Source: Nostoc sp. NMS9 | GTDB lineage: Bacteria > Cyanobacteriota > Cyanobacteriia > Cyanobacteriales > Nostocaceae | Direction of reading: 5' to 3' | Length of the DNA stretch: 64,000 nucleotides | NCBI RefSeq assembly: GCF_017114995.1 | Contig: NZ_JABXKL010000001.1 | Span: 1 to 64,000 of the forward strand | Made by a program: the position numbers and the translations under genes | Part shown: positions 51,701 through 61,385 of the stretch, one piece after another | Layout: the number at the start of each line of letters is the position of its first letter | Position numbering within the stretch: the first letter of the stretch is position 1 | The notes under the pieces: generated by a model | The model's database searches: none | The model's input: the letters and a program-made list of their open reading frames with translations, nothing else | What the model was told of the DNA's origin: nothing

Positions 51701-53017
51701 TTAGCCTTTATTGGACTGGGTAATTAAGCCCAACTCTGCATAAATTGGATGCACTATTTTTCTTATTTTGGGCAGTTGTCTACTAAAGAAATATGCTCCT
51801 AAAATACAACAAGCACCGCCAAATAATAAAGAATTATCAACACCAAAGTAACCTGCTAATGCTCCGAAAAATAAATTACCAAAAGGCAGTATTCCTAAAA
51901 AACCAGTTGTAAATATACTAGTTACCCTACCTCTTTTATCTTCATCAAGAAGAATTGATTGCATAAAGTTACTGATTGAAGCCAAGGTTAGAGTATTATT
52001 CATGCCGATGATAAACATGAGTAGTAGACAAATCTCTAAATTTGTTGACCGAGAAAAAACTATTAAGCCTAAACCTAAAAGTGCGGCAGAGATTGCTATA
52101 ATTTTTCCCAGTCCCATAACATTTTTTCTAGAGATGAGATAAATACCTGAAACTATGGAACCAAAAGCCGAAGCTGTCATCAAAAAACCCATAGTTTCAG
52201 CGTTACCATTTAGTACTTCTTGAGCAAAAATTGGCACTAGATTGACATGAGTCATTCCCATAAAACAAATAGTAATTTGCAATATCAATAAATATTTAAT
52301 CGGCAAAAATTCGTATGCATAAACAAACCCTTCTTTAAGATTTTTCCACATTTGGGGTTTTTGAGCCAAGGAATTATTGATAACTGGGTTGACTTTGATA
52401 GTTAAGATTGCAGATACAAATGGTAGATAGCTGATACTATCTACTAAAAAACAGGAAGCTGCACCAGACCTGGCAATCAGTAAACCCCCAATCATCGGGC
52501 TAACAAACTTCGCTGTATTAATCAAGAATGAATGGGAAGCCATTGCACTATAAGTATCTGATTTCTTATCCAAAAGTCTGGGAATAATTACCTGGCGTGC
52601 TGGTAAATCGAAAGCTTTTACAATTCCCTGAATCGTGCCTATGGCAATAATCCATGCAACATTGATGTTATTGCTAAGAGTTAAAAAGGTTAAGATAGAA
52701 GATAGCAGAATAGATACTAGCTGAGTAGTTAATAGAACATATCGTAAGTTCCAGCGATCTAGCAATACTCCTACCAAGGGTGTAATAATTAAGCCCATAG
52801 CTTGATTTGTAAATCCAGCTACACCTACCAATACAGCTGAATTAGTTAGTTGATAAACTAGCCATACCAAAGCAATTTGAGTCATCCAAGACCCAAAAAA
52901 AGATAAGCTTTGTCCAATAACGAAACAAGAAAAATTTACAGATTTAAGCGCAGGTGGAAGTTCAAAAAAAAACTTTGGCTTGTATTTTTGGACTTTTACT
53001 CTATTACTTGGTATCAT
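51701..53017 (-). CDS. MFS transporter, EntS/MFS_3-like exporter
   Basis: 438 aa with about 12 predicted helices. The N-terminal helix has SLSFFGSWMTQIALVWLVYQ, followed by the MFS loop motif GVLLDRWNLRYVLL (about 83-96) and FDLPARQVIIPRL. That last motif is characteristic of the MFS_3 / enterobactin-exporter-like group. The C-terminal half repeats the fold. Family members export siderophores, macrolides or other small molecules. There is no biosynthetic gene next to it, and no Fur-like box that I can see. Low GC and few HIP1 octamers set it slightly apart from its neighbours. Confidence 0.85.
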   Translation of the reverse strand: MIPSNRVKVQKYKPKFFFELPPALKSVNFSCFVIGQSLSFFGSWMTQIALVWLVYQLTNSAVLVGVAGFTNQAMGLIITPLVGVLLDRWNLRYVLLTTQLVSILLSSILTFLTLSNNINVAWIIAIGTIQGIVKAFDLPARQVIIPRLLDKKSDTYSAMASHSFLINTAKFVSPMIGGLLIARSGAASCFLVDSISYLPFVSAILTIKVNPVINNSLAQKPQMWKNLKEGFVYAYEFLPIKYLLILQITICFMGMTHVNLVPIFAQEVLNGNAETMGFLMTASAFGSIVSGIYLISRKNVMGLGKIIAISAALLGLGLIVFSRSTNLEICLLLMFIIGMNNTLTLASISNFMQSILLDEDKRGRVTSIFTTGFLGILPFGNLFFGALAGYFGVDNSLLFGGACCILGAYFFSRQLPKIRKIVHPIYAELGLITQSNKG

Positions 53018-53076
53018 CAGTTTTTACCTATTTGAAAATTATTGCAACCCTGTTTAATTTTTCATCCTTTGTTCGT

Positions 53077-53279
53077 TGTTAGGACTTACGTACAAGAGAT
53101 CCCCTAACCCTCTTTTGTCACTTTTGGAGAATACAATAACCCAAAGGTTTATGGGGCTTTGGCTTTCACTTTTTGTCTATAAATTTTGGTTAGAATCTGG
53201 ATTAGATTATTGTTTTCCGAGAGTGACAAACCAGGGTTAAGGGGGGATAGACGTTTCTAGTTGTTAGGGCGTAAGTCCG
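53077..53279. mobile_element. Nested MITE with GGACTTACG ends
   Basis: The outer ends are TTAGGACTTACGTAC (from 53079) and GGGCGTAAGTCC (to 53278), inverted copies. Inside, TTTGTCACTTTTGGAGAATA (from 53114) and the complement of TATTGTTTTCCGAGAGTGAC (to 53230) form a second inverted pair. It is one element inside another. The remaining gap (53018-53645) has no credible gene. Confidence 0.65.
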
Positions 53280-53645
53280 GTTGTGTTCCTTTCTTTGCCT
53301 GCGCTTTGCATTCACTCTGTTCATAGTGCTTTTTCCTTTAACCTATTACCCTTGGATTAAGATAATTTGCACGGATGAGGACATTGGTAGAGACATTGCA
53401 TTTCAACGTCTCTACTAATTTTTTTGATGAAGTTTTAGCAGACTTGCATATCACCAGCCTTGAAATAGTATTAGTAAACCTTAATATTAGTAAAGCAGAA
53501 AGTTTGTATGCTTAGTATTGAAGCAAAAAAAAGCAGCACTATGAGCAGAATGATTATCATACCACGTTTGGTCGAATAGCCACAACCCCTACCGCTAAAC
53601 AGCAAGGGTTTGAGGTGGTTGATGCTCAATTAAACACAGTTGACA

Positions 53646-54713
53646 TCACAGCCAAGCGCGATCGTATTGAACAGGCCAGCGTTTATCGTGTCCAAGTTGT
53701 TTGGCTGCCAGATGTGGCCAGTAAGGATTGCGGAGTAGCTCACGTCCTAACAGCACTATATCAGCTACTTCTGTACGAATAATCTCGTCTGCTTGTTCAG
53801 GGGATGTAATTAAACCTACGGCTCCTGTATGAATATTAGCTTCGCGGCGGATGCGTTCGGCAAACTGAGTCTGATAACCAGGTTTAATTGGGATATTAAC
53901 GCCCGGTATGATACCGCCTGATGAATTGTCGATCAGATCAACTCCTAAAGACTTGAGTTTGTCGCTTAAAGCAATACTTTGCTCAATGTCCCAGCCATTG
54001 TCTACCCAATCGGTGGCAGAAATGCGTACCCAGAGTGGATGTGTCTGAGGCCAAACCTCTCGGACTGCTTGAACTACTTCTCTAAGCAGACGAGTCCGGT
54101 TTTCAAAGCTGCCACCATAATCATCTTGACGGTGGTTAGAAAGGGGTGAGAGAAATTGGTGCAGTAGATAACCGTGGGCAGCATGGATTTCTACTACCTT
54201 GAAACCAGCTTGGAGAGAACGTTTGGCAGCTTGAGTAAAGGCGTCAATAATTTCTTGAATTCCCTCAAGACTGAGGGCTTCTGGAACTGGGCTATCTTGG
54301 CTAAAAGCGATCGCACTACTCGAAACCAAGGGACGCCAACCTTCCTGAGATTCATCCAGCACTTTCCCTCCCTTACTCGGTTTGGCAGTGCTGGCCTTTC
54401 TACCTGCATGAGCAAGTTGAATACCTGCAACAGCGCCAAAGTTATGAATTAATGCCACAGTCTTGGCTAAAGTTTCTATGTGTGAATCTGACCAAATTCC
54501 CAAATCTTGCGGGCTAATGCGTCCACGCGGCTCTACAGCTGCTGCTTCTGTGAACACTATACCTGCACCGCCAACTGCGCGAGAAGCTAGATGAATAACG
54601 TGCCAATCATTAGCATATCCATTTGTACTGGAATATTGACACATCGGTGAAACGGCGATGCGGTTGCGAAAAACAACTTCACGAATCTTGAATGGTTCAA
54701 ATAGATGTGCCAT
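53646..54713 (-). CDS. NADH:flavin oxidoreductase, Old Yellow Enzyme family (YqjM/NamA type)
   Basis: 355 aa FMN barrel. Features of the YqjM-like class are present: the Cys of SPMCQYSS (about 25) that tunes FMN, Tyr in the same loop, AGIQLAHAGRKAS (substrate His), FKVVEIHAAHGYLLHQFLSP, SNHRQDDYGGSFENRTR and the C-terminal GRELLRNPYWP. It reduces activated C=C bonds using NAD(P)H. AAGGAA lies 9 nt before the ATG. It stands alone on the minus strand, divergent from the GST-CmcJ pair by 450 bp in which no other feature is seen. The role is probably detoxification of reactive enones. Confidence 0.92.
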   Translation of the reverse strand: MAHLFEPFKIREVVFRNRIAVSPMCQYSSTNGYANDWHVIHLASRAVGGAGIVFTEAAAVEPRGRISPQDLGIWSDSHIETLAKTVALIHNFGAVAGIQLAHAGRKASTAKPSKGGKVLDESQEGWRPLVSSSAIAFSQDSPVPEALSLEGIQEIIDAFTQAAKRSLQAGFKVVEIHAAHGYLLHQFLSPLSNHRQDDYGGSFENRTRLLREVVQAVREVWPQTHPLWVRISATDWVDNGWDIEQSIALSDKLKSLGVDLIDNSSGGIIPGVNIPIKPGYQTQFAERIRREANIHTGAVGLITSPEQADEIIRTEVADIVLLGRELLRNPYWPHLAAKQLGHDKRWPVQYDRAWL

Positions 54714-55163
54714 TAATCTTGATTCCTTCTCTTGCTAGGTAAAATAAATTGGGGAGGGATTTGCAGCATAAATTCGATTTTGCATTAGACGGCTGGAGAT
54801 TTTCTCTTCCGTACACTGAAATGAGCGATAAACGCCACAGCCAACAAAAAGAATCCCAAAGCACAAACGCCTGATTATGTCTAGCTATTTATTTAGTTAC
54901 ACTAATAATTAGGTATGCATATTTTCATAAAGACTGTATAATATTTTAAAGTACATTAACCCGACCGATAAACTGTAGTATATCATCTAACTGACGTAGA
55001 TACCTGCCAGTGAATTATTTAACTGCACTAATCAGAAAACAGAATGGTTTCTTTTATCGATAGTGGGCGATCGCTCATGAACAGCTTCTGTTTTATTGCT
55101 TTAGTTTGAGTTGTGCAATCTCAAATAGTCTGCATGTCACGATTATTACAAGGAAAAAATTTC

Positions 55164-55835
55164 ATGAGCAACATACAACTATACTTCGCCAAAGCCTCTA
55201 CCTTCTCTCAACGTACTCGCGTCGTCTTACTGGAAAAAGGTATTGACTTCACCCCGATAGAAATTGACTTACAAAATAAACCAGATGGGTACACGCAGAT
55301 TTCGCGCTATGGTAAAGTTCCGGCTATCAAACATGGGGATATTGAAATTTACGAGTCCGCCATTATCAATGAATATTTAGATGAAGTTTTTCCAGAACCA
55401 CCTTTGTTACCCCGCGATCCCGCAGCTAAAGCGATCGCTCGGATTTGGATAGACTATGCCAATATTCGCCTTGTCCCAGCTTTTAACAAATTCTTACGCG
55501 GTAAAGATAGCACCGAACAAGAACAAGGACGAAAAGAGTTCACAGAAGCACTTCTATATATTGAACAAGAAGGATTAGGCAAAGGTGATTACTTCTTAGG
55601 AGATCAGTTTAGCCTAGTTGATATTAGCTTCTATCCTTGGTTTGAACGTTTACCACTCTTAGAACACTTCCGCAAATTCGCACTACCGGCAGAAACACCT
55701 CGGTTGCAGACATGGTGGAATCTGGTACGCGATCGCTCCTCAATCCAAGCAGTAGCAAATCCTGCGGACTTCTATTTGGAAAGATTCGCCAAAGTTCTCG
55801 GTGAACCGATTCCCGTTGGTGCAGCACAAAAATAG
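55164..55835 (+). CDS. Glutathione S-transferase
   Basis: 223 aa from the ATG at 55164, which has AAGGA 10 nt before it; an upstream in-frame TTG at 55113 is less likely. Thioredoxin-like N-domain: [20 protein letters not shown] with Ser at the active position (ST/SQR), [20 protein letters not shown] for glutathione binding. Helical C-domain from about 88, with [20 protein letters not shown]. It is followed after 85 bp by the CmcJ-like gene and likely acts with it. It is an ordinary-length Ser-type enzyme, unlike the 407-aa Cys-type homologue at 30143. Confidence 0.88.
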   Translation: MSNIQLYFAKASTFSQRTRVVLLEKGIDFTPIEIDLQNKPDGYTQISRYGKVPAIKHGDIEIYESAIINEYLDEVFPEPPLLPRDPAAKAIARIWIDYANIRLVPAFNKFLRGKDSTEQEQGRKEFTEALLYIEQEGLGKGDYFLGDQFSLVDISFYPWFERLPLLEHFRKFALPAETPRLQTWWNLVRDRSSIQAVANPADFYLERFAKVLGEPIPVGAAQK

Positions 55836-55920
55836 GACACAGGGGCGTGGTGATAGGAGTAAATCATTAACTGTTGAGTATTGACCAAATAATTAACCAA
55901 AATCCAAAATGGGATAACCT

Positions 55921-56787
55921 ATGAGCTTAAATAACCAAGTTATAGACAGACCGATTTCCCTGGATCTGCCATCCGTAGAGGCTAACCTCACTTACCTGAT
56001 TCCAACGGCAGAAAAACCTGTTAACTATACTTATGAACCGCCAGCCGGGATTCCCCGCACGAATGCAACTTATCAGACACACAAACTGCCAATTTACAAT
56101 GCTCGTTCTATCTCAGAAAACATCTCGTTAGATAAAGAAGGATTCGCCTTTACTGGACATATTACTAATGTCCGCAACTTTTATGATGAAGACGAAGTGC
56201 GCCGTGTCTACTATCCAGAAGCCGAGCAATTGTTAAAAGAGGTGACAGGCGGAACTAAGGTAGTGATATTTGATCACACCCTGCGTAACGCCGGTCAGTC
56301 AAAGCCAGGTGAGAATAATATTAAAGAACCTGCCAAGCGGGTACACAACGACTTCACCGCCAAATCTGGCTATACTCGCGCCCGTTTGGAACTAGCAGCA
56401 CGAGGCATAGATGACATTGATACGTTACTAAAACAACGATTTGCCATCATCAATGTTTGGCGAGCGATCGCCCAACCAATCCAAGAGTCACCATTAGCAG
56501 TGTGTGACGCACAAAGCATTGCAACAACAGACCTTGTGGCTGGTGATTTAGTGTACCGCGATCGGGTTGGTGAGACATACGGAGTCACGTATAACTCCCA
56601 ACATAAATGGTTCTACTTCCCGCAAATGCACAGAGACGAAGCACTATTTATCAAATGTTTCGACTCCGCAGAAGACGGACACGCCCGTTTTGCCGCCCAT
56701 ACAGCCTTTGAAGATCCCACCAGCCCAGCCAACGCTCCCCCACGAGAAAGCATCGAACTACGAACATTCGTCTTTTACCCCGCATAG
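55921..56787 (+). CDS. CmcJ/NvfI-like oxidoreductase
   Basis: 288 aa. It matches the CmcJ / AsaB-like family by NVRNFYDEDEVRRVYYPEAE, IFDHTLRNAG, VHNDFTAKSGYTRAR, FAIINVWRAIAQPI and the end PRESIELRTFVFYPA. Members act as hydroxylases, methoxylation helpers or desaturases in secondary metabolism. The VHND and YVS/RxxxP-like features hint at a 2-oxoglutarate-oxygenase-like fold. It lies 85 bp after the GST gene in the same direction. The natural substrate in cyanobacteria is unknown. Confidence 0.8.
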   Translation: MSLNNQVIDRPISLDLPSVEANLTYLIPTAEKPVNYTYEPPAGIPRTNATYQTHKLPIYNARSISENISLDKEGFAFTGHITNVRNFYDEDEVRRVYYPEAEQLLKEVTGGTKVVIFDHTLRNAGQSKPGENNIKEPAKRVHNDFTAKSGYTRARLELAARGIDDIDTLLKQRFAIINVWRAIAQPIQESPLAVCDAQSIATTDLVAGDLVYRDRVGETYGVTYNSQHKWFYFPQMHRDEALFIKCFDSAEDGHARFAAHTAFEDPTSPANAPPRESIELRTFVFYPA

Positions 56788-56860
56788 ATAGATCACAAAA
56801 ACTTGTCTCAAACTCCTACTCTCTGCGCCTCTGCGTAAAACAAATTACAGCAGTTTTCAT

Positions 56861-56923
56861 GTATTTGAACCACACCTGTCGTAGGGGCGCAAGGCCTTGC
56901 ACCCCTACCGCGTGGTCTATTTA
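56861..56923. repeat. Composite palindromic repeat element, short form
   Basis: GTATTTGAACCACA on the left and GTGGTCTATTTAC on the right are the outer ends of the element seen at 26226-26537, in the opposite orientation. Here the core is only a 28-bp near-perfect palindrome (GTAGGGGCGCAAGGCCTTGC and on). It lies 40 bp upstream of the carbonic-anhydrase-like gene. Confidence 0.7.
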
Positions 56924-56965
56924 CTTTTGGTTTGCTAATCTAGCGATCGCCCACATAAACTTAAA

Positions 56966-57547
56966 ATGAGCCAAATTGTAGAAGAAGTTCTGGCAGCTAA
57001 TCTTAGTTACACTGATAAATTCGGTGATAAAGGTAATCTCACCATACCCCCATCTCGTCGGTTTGCAATTCTCACGTGCATGGATGCTCGACTTGACCCA
57101 GCTAAATTTGCTGGACTAGCTGAAGGAGATGCCCATGTAATTCGTAATGCAGGTGGACGTGCTAGCGATGATGCGATTCGCTCTTTAGTGATTTCTTACA
57201 AATTACTTGGTACGCGTGAATGGTTTGTAATTCATCACACTAATTGTGGAATGGAAACTTTCACTAATGAAATCATCAGTAATTTACTTTCTAGTAGCCT
57301 CAAAACAGCCAAGCTAGATGAAATAGGTTGGTCAGATATTGGATCTGGGTCGGGATCAAGCGAAGGCAAGTTTATCAATTGGTTGACTATTGATGACCAA
57401 GCTAAAAGCGTTTATACAGATGTACAACGGATTCGTTTGCATCCATTAGTTCCAAGTGAAATTCCGATCTATGGCTATATCTACGATGTCAAAACAGGGC
57501 TATTGATTGAAGTTCCTGAAGCTACTAAGCTTGGTCAAGCTGCGTAG
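56966..57547 (+). CDS. Beta-carbonic-anhydrase-like zinc enzyme
   Basis: 193 aa. The zinc site is complete: Cys38 with Asp40 and Arg42 (TCMDARLDP), His91 and Cys94 (IHHTNCGM). The N- and C-termini match the small prokaryotic clade-D type, which is also the clade of carbonyl-sulfide and CS2 hydrolases. The usual reaction would be CO2 hydration; a sulfur substrate is possible given the surroundings but not shown. Its 3' end overlaps the convergent Mrp gene by 23 bp. A palindromic repeat lies just upstream. Confidence 0.83.
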   Translation: MSQIVEEVLAANLSYTDKFGDKGNLTIPPSRRFAILTCMDARLDPAKFAGLAEGDAHVIRNAGGRASDDAIRSLVISYKLLGTREWFVIHHTNCGMETFTNEIISNLLSSSLKTAKLDEIGWSDIGSGSGSSEGKFINWLTIDDQAKSVYTDVQRIRLHPLVPSEIPIYGYIYDVKTGLLIEVPEATKLGQAA

Positions 57548-58607
57548 TTTTATTGTCTAACGTAAAAGTAGTATTTAATGAAATAGCTATTTGTGTAAAA
57601 ACCTCCTTTGTTGGGGAAGCGTATTCACTTATCGCAATCGGATTTCCAGTATCACTACCGCTACAAATGCGGGGATCGATGGGAATTTGTCCCAACAGAG
57701 GCGCTTGTAATTCTGCCGCCAATTGTTCGCCGCCACCACTACCAAAAATCGGTGTGCGTGAACCACAATCACCGCACATTAAATAACTCATATTTTCAAT
57801 GATGCCAAGGACAGGAACACCCACTTGGCGAAACATATATATATTACGTCGTACATCGGCAACAGCCACTTGTTGAGGAGTTGTCACTAAAATGACTCCA
57901 CAAATTGGGCTTTCTTGGATAATTGTAATTTGAGCATCACCTGTACCGGGGGGTAAATCTATTAATAAATAATCTAATTCACCCCATTCCACATCTTGCA
58001 AAAATTGTGTGATAATTTTATGCAATACAGGCCCCCGCCATGCCAATGGACGATTTGCTTCTGCAAGTAAACCCACTGACATTATTTTTATTCCTTGAGC
58101 TTCTAGAGGTAAAAACTTATCACCTGTGGGAGTATTAATCACTTGAATATCAGTTTGTCCTAAACCCAACATTTGGGGAACATTGGGGCCATAAACATCA
58201 GCATCTAATAGTCCTACTTTTGCACCTTGTAATTTTAAAGCTGCGGCTAGATTAACGGCTGTTGTGGATTTCCCCACACCACCTTTACCACTAGAAACTG
58301 CAAGAGTTGTTTTAACACCGGGAATTGTACAAATTTGAATATAAGTTTTTTTACACCAATATAGAGATGATAATTTAGATTGAATTTCTGGCTGTAATTG
58401 GTGCTGATGAGAACCAATATATAAACGCAAGTAAATATAGTCATCAACTATGCGTAAGTTTCGTATCATTCCCAAACTAACGATGTCATTTTTTAAGGTA
58501 GGTTCGATAACCTGTTTGAGGAGTTGGACTACTTCTTGCTGCTGAAGATTAGTATCTGGTTTTACCTGATTTTCTGGACGCTGAAAGGGGTATTGGTGGT
58601 TAGACAT
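57525..58607 (-). CDS. Mrp/NBP35-type ATP-binding iron-sulfur carrier
   Basis: 360 aa. An N-terminal MIP18-like domain (about 22-95) is followed by the P-loop ATPase: Walker A with [18 protein letters not shown] (about 107-124), [24 protein letters not shown] and the CxxC motif MCGDCG (about 280). It delivers [4Fe-4S] clusters to target proteins. GGAG lies 6 nt before the ATG. A target could be the ferredoxins or flavoprotein partners nearby. Most cyanobacteria have a core Mrp, so this could be the core copy or a paralogue. Its stop overlaps the carbonic-anhydrase-like gene. Confidence 0.9.
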   Translation of the reverse strand: MSNHQYPFQRPENQVKPDTNLQQQEVVQLLKQVIEPTLKNDIVSLGMIRNLRIVDDYIYLRLYIGSHQHQLQPEIQSKLSSLYWCKKTYIQICTIPGVKTTLAVSSGKGGVGKSTTAVNLAAALKLQGAKVGLLDADVYGPNVPQMLGLGQTDIQVINTPTGDKFLPLEAQGIKIMSVGLLAEANRPLAWRGPVLHKIITQFLQDVEWGELDYLLIDLPPGTGDAQITIIQESPICGVILVTTPQQVAVADVRRNIYMFRQVGVPVLGIIENMSYLMCGDCGSRTPIFGSGGGEQLAAELQAPLLGQIPIDPRICSGSDTGNPIAISEYASPTKEVFTQIAISLNTTFTLDNKTTQLDQA

Positions 58608-58714
58608 TTAGAACTCCATAAAAATATTTATGTCAAACCTTGAATTTCCTCAAATGATGTATGCATAATAATTATAGACATAAAATAATACTAAATATAA
58701 ATGCTTTTTCTCCT

Positions 58715-59482
58715 TCACATCCTCTGCAATACTTCTCTCACCCAAGCTTCTTCTGTGGGTGATTGCACTATCTTTAAAGGTTGTGAATAATCAATTGCCA
58801 AGTCAAATCTAGCACGTTCGTAAACTTCGTTTAATAACCTTTGCAATTCAAGTATCGGTTCAGGTTCTCCCTCACGCAAAGGTACAGGAAAAACAGGAAT
58901 TGGGTTTTTTAAATCGAAAGTATATAAATCTGCATCAGGCCTGTTGTAGCTGCGACTGACCAAGATACTATAACTATAATCTGTGGTTGATGCTCCGAAA
59001 ATAGGCATTGGCTGCCCTTGTCTGGTGAGGTCAACTTCTACTAAGTTGGTTGCAGAAGCCAAAATTTTCTGTCGTTTGCTTTCGTAGGCGGCTCTACCTT
59101 CTTTGGAGGGTTTATTTTTGGGAGAAAGTATTTCAATCACAGCGACTACTTCTTTGGTTGGAGTTGCTCGCACCTCTAAAAATCGCTCAGTTATCTGTTC
59201 AGGTACAGGAACTTTCACTTTACTGGGTTCAGCAAGTTTCGCAGCAGTCAAAGTTGTACTGATATCTGTAGTGTTACGTTTAGCAACTGCTACATCAGCA
59301 ATTCCTACGAGTAAGACATCATCTACACTAGTGTAAACTCGCTCTTCAATGGAAACTCGGTATTTAGGGACGATTTGGGGAGTTAGGTCATCAGCGATCG
59401 CTACAATCAAACGATTGTGAACTTGATGCCAAAGTTCAGGCTGTTCCAAATACGGGTTCATTCCAGGAAATGGATTGTCCAT
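58715..59482 (-). CDS. DUF4058 family protein
   Basis: 255 aa. The start MDNPFPGMNPYLEQPELWHQ is typical of DUF4058, as are TERFLEVRATPTKEVVAVIE followed by ILSPKNKPSKEGRAAYESKR, a block resembling the D/E..K core of restriction-endonuclease-like folds (I..E..SP.NK). The ending includes IDYSQPL. The function is unknown; a nuclease-like role is often suspected. It starts 19 bp after the HEAT-repeat gene and is probably co-transcribed with it. Confidence 0.8.
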   Translation of the reverse strand: MDNPFPGMNPYLEQPELWHQVHNRLIVAIADDLTPQIVPKYRVSIEERVYTSVDDVLLVGIADVAVAKRNTTDISTTLTAAKLAEPSKVKVPVPEQITERFLEVRATPTKEVVAVIEILSPKNKPSKEGRAAYESKRQKILASATNLVEVDLTRQGQPMPIFGASTTDYSYSILVSRSYNRPDADLYTFDLKNPIPVFPVPLREGEPEPILELQRLLNEVYERARFDLAIDYSQPLKIVQSPTEEAWVREVLQRM

Positions 59483-59501
59483 TACGCTTTCCCTTAGTTA
59501 T

Positions 59502-60464
59502 TTACTGCTCCCTTGAGACTATTCTATCTGTTTGAATCTTCTGAATTGCCCGTTGCGCTTGGATGGACACTTCTTTGTCAGGGTCATCTAAGGCTTGTTG
59601 TAGGGGGTTAATAACGTCGGGATGAGCTAAATTTCCAAGTGCGATCGCAGCTTCTTTGCGGACATCTGCATATTCATCTGTTAATGCTTGAATTAATCTT
59701 GGCATAACTTGAATATCTGGAATTTTTTGCAAAGCTTGCGCTGCTGATTTCCGCACTTGCCAATGTTCATCATTTAAAGCTATTTCTAATGCTGAAATTG
59801 CTTGATTATTTGCATGAATAGCTAGAGATTTAGCTGCATTTCGGCGAACTTGCCAGTCACTATCATTTGTGAGTGCTTGACAAAGTATTGTAATCACTTC
59901 TGGATCTTGTAAATGTTCTAAAGTTAAAGCAGCAGCACGACGTACACTTGCTTCATCATCAAAGATTAGATTTAAAGCTTGTGGACATTTTTCTAGTTGA
60001 TTAATATATCGAAGTGTAGTAATGGCTGCTTCTCTTAACTCAGGGTTTTTGGATTCTAAAAATGGTAAAATGTTGGGTAAAGATTGAATATCATGTATCT
60101 TCCGCAAAAGCACCAAAATATTTAATTGAATATTTACATCATTATTTTGGAGTTTATTTAGTAAAAGTAACAATTCATTTTGTGTAATTAACTCGTTTAA
60201 TGCTGATGCAGCTTCAGTACGAATATCTGTATCTGCTGAACCAAGGCATTCAATTAAAGCAGGGATGGCAACAGGATTAGCAATTTCCCAAAGGGCAGCG
60301 ATCGCTATTTTCTGAACAGTAATATGTTCGTCTTTTAAAGCTATAATTAAACCATCAATTGTTTCATCATCACCTAAATGTTGCAAGGTTTTGACAGCTA
60401 CTATACGATCATTTACGTCAGGCGATCGCAACATTTCTAGCCAATGCTTGAGGTCATCATTCAT
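59502..60464 (-). CDS. HEAT-repeat protein (PBS-lyase-like)
   Basis: 320 aa made of about nine HEAT-like repeats of 31 residues. Each carries the pattern (D)..VR..AA.AL..(I), for instance DWQVRRNAAKSLAIH, HWQVRKSAAQALQKI and YADVRKEAAIALGNL. It is soluble and without a signal peptide. Related proteins bind phycobilin or act as scaffolds for iron-sulfur and flavoprotein assembly. It begins 19 bp after the dicluster ferredoxin gene and 19 bp before DUF4058, so a partner role for the ferredoxin-flavoprotein complex is likely. No chromophore-lyase residues can be asserted. Confidence 0.82.
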   Translation of the reverse strand: MNDDLKHWLEMLRSPDVNDRIVAVKTLQHLGDDETIDGLIIALKDEHITVQKIAIAALWEIANPVAIPALIECLGSADTDIRTEAASALNELITQNELLLLLNKLQNNDVNIQLNILVLLRKIHDIQSLPNILPFLESKNPELREAAITTLRYINQLEKCPQALNLIFDDEASVRRAAALTLEHLQDPEVITILCQALTNDSDWQVRRNAAKSLAIHANNQAISALEIALNDEHWQVRKSAAQALQKIPDIQVMPRLIQALTDEYADVRKEAAIALGNLAHPDVINPLQQALDDPDKEVSIQAQRAIQKIQTDRIVSREQ

Positions 60465-60483
60465 TAATTTTTACCACAGATAG

Positions 60484-60711
60484 TTAACGTAACAAAAAGG
60501 GAATTTGCACAGTAATTGCATTGGTTGGACATTCTTTTTCACAAGGTAGACAAAACCAACACTCATCATATTTCATGTAGGCTTTGCCTGTTTCTGGATT
60601 TTTCGCCAATACATCCAAGGGACAAACTTCAATACAGGCTGTACATTTTTCTAGACATTTCGATTCATCAACGATCACAGGAACATCTATTCTCTGATTG
60701 ATTAAAGCCAT
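60484..60711 (-). CDS. Small dicluster [4Fe-4S] ferredoxin, AprB-like
   Basis: 75 aa. The cluster motifs are CLEKCTACIEVCP, with the unusual C-x3-C-x2-C-x3-C spacing, and CWFCLPCEKECP (C-x2-C-x2-C-x3-C). The order and the closing PTNAITVQIPFLL resemble the electron-transfer subunit of adenylylsulfate-reductase-like enzymes. GGAG lies 8 nt before the ATG. The flavoprotein it would serve is probably the one cut at the window edge (63732-64000), in the same minus-strand run. It is distinct in length and motif spacing from the ferredoxin at 27988. Confidence 0.85.
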   Translation of the reverse strand: MALINQRIDVPVIVDESKCLEKCTACIEVCPLDVLAKNPETGKAYMKYDECWFCLPCEKECPTNAITVQIPFLLR

Positions 60712-60899
60712 AAAATAACTCCATAATTTTGTACTAAAACTGCTAATCGGTAAAATAAATGGGGTAAATTTGCATGAATTATCTCACCATTGTAGGTTGT
60801 TTAGATGCATACGATGTAGTTCATTCAAATATTTAAATCGCAGACGATCATTAAGCAGATGGTGAGTGGCAAATGTATTAATTAACTGCATATTTTTCA

Positions 60900-61361
60900 C
60901 TAAAACAATTTTTTATGAAAAGTTAATGATTGTTTGATATTGGTATAGCCAATTTTCTCATAAAACAAGTGAGCTTCTTTGCGTTTAATATTAGAACGTA
61001 ATAGAACACTATCACATCCAGCCAGAGAAGCCCACTGTTCAATTTGTTGCATTAAAAAACGTCCAATTCCACTATGACGATAATCTTTATCTACAACTAA
61101 TCCCAAAATAATCGCTGGAGTCGGAATAACTATTGAGTCACAAATATGAGCGTGCGCCCAAGCTATTACATATTCATCTTCTAAAGTGGCAACATACACA
61201 ATATGAGCATCGTTATTTTTAATTTTAGTAAGGCGCTGCTCTATTTTTTGATTTGTCACAGAATATTCAAGTTGTTCGCAAAGACTAGCAATTCTCTCGA
61301 CATCTTTAATCTCAGCTTGTCTAATTTTAATTTTCTCACTTACACTAACTTTGTTTATCAT
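60900..61361 (-). CDS. GNAT-family N-acetyltransferase
   Basis: 153 aa. It has the GNAT fold core: AIILGLVVDKDYRHSGIGRF (about 86-105) with the acetyl-CoA motif (R..G-I-G), LMQQIEQWASLAGCDSVLLR, and the final strand EAHLFYEKIGYTN. A basic N-terminus (KIKIRQAEIKDVERIASLCE) is normal for the family. The substrate is unknown. It lies between the methyltransferase and the ferredoxin gene in the same direction, about 25 bp after the former, so it belongs to this operon. Confidence 0.82.
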   Translation of the reverse strand: MINKVSVSEKIKIRQAEIKDVERIASLCEQLEYSVTNQKIEQRLTKIKNNDAHIVYVATLEDEYVIAWAHAHICDSIVIPTPAIILGLVVDKDYRHSGIGRFLMQQIEQWASLAGCDSVLLRSNIKRKEAHLFYEKIGYTNIKQSLTFHKKLF

Positions 61362-61385
61362 AATTTAATTTTAAATTACAATTAT

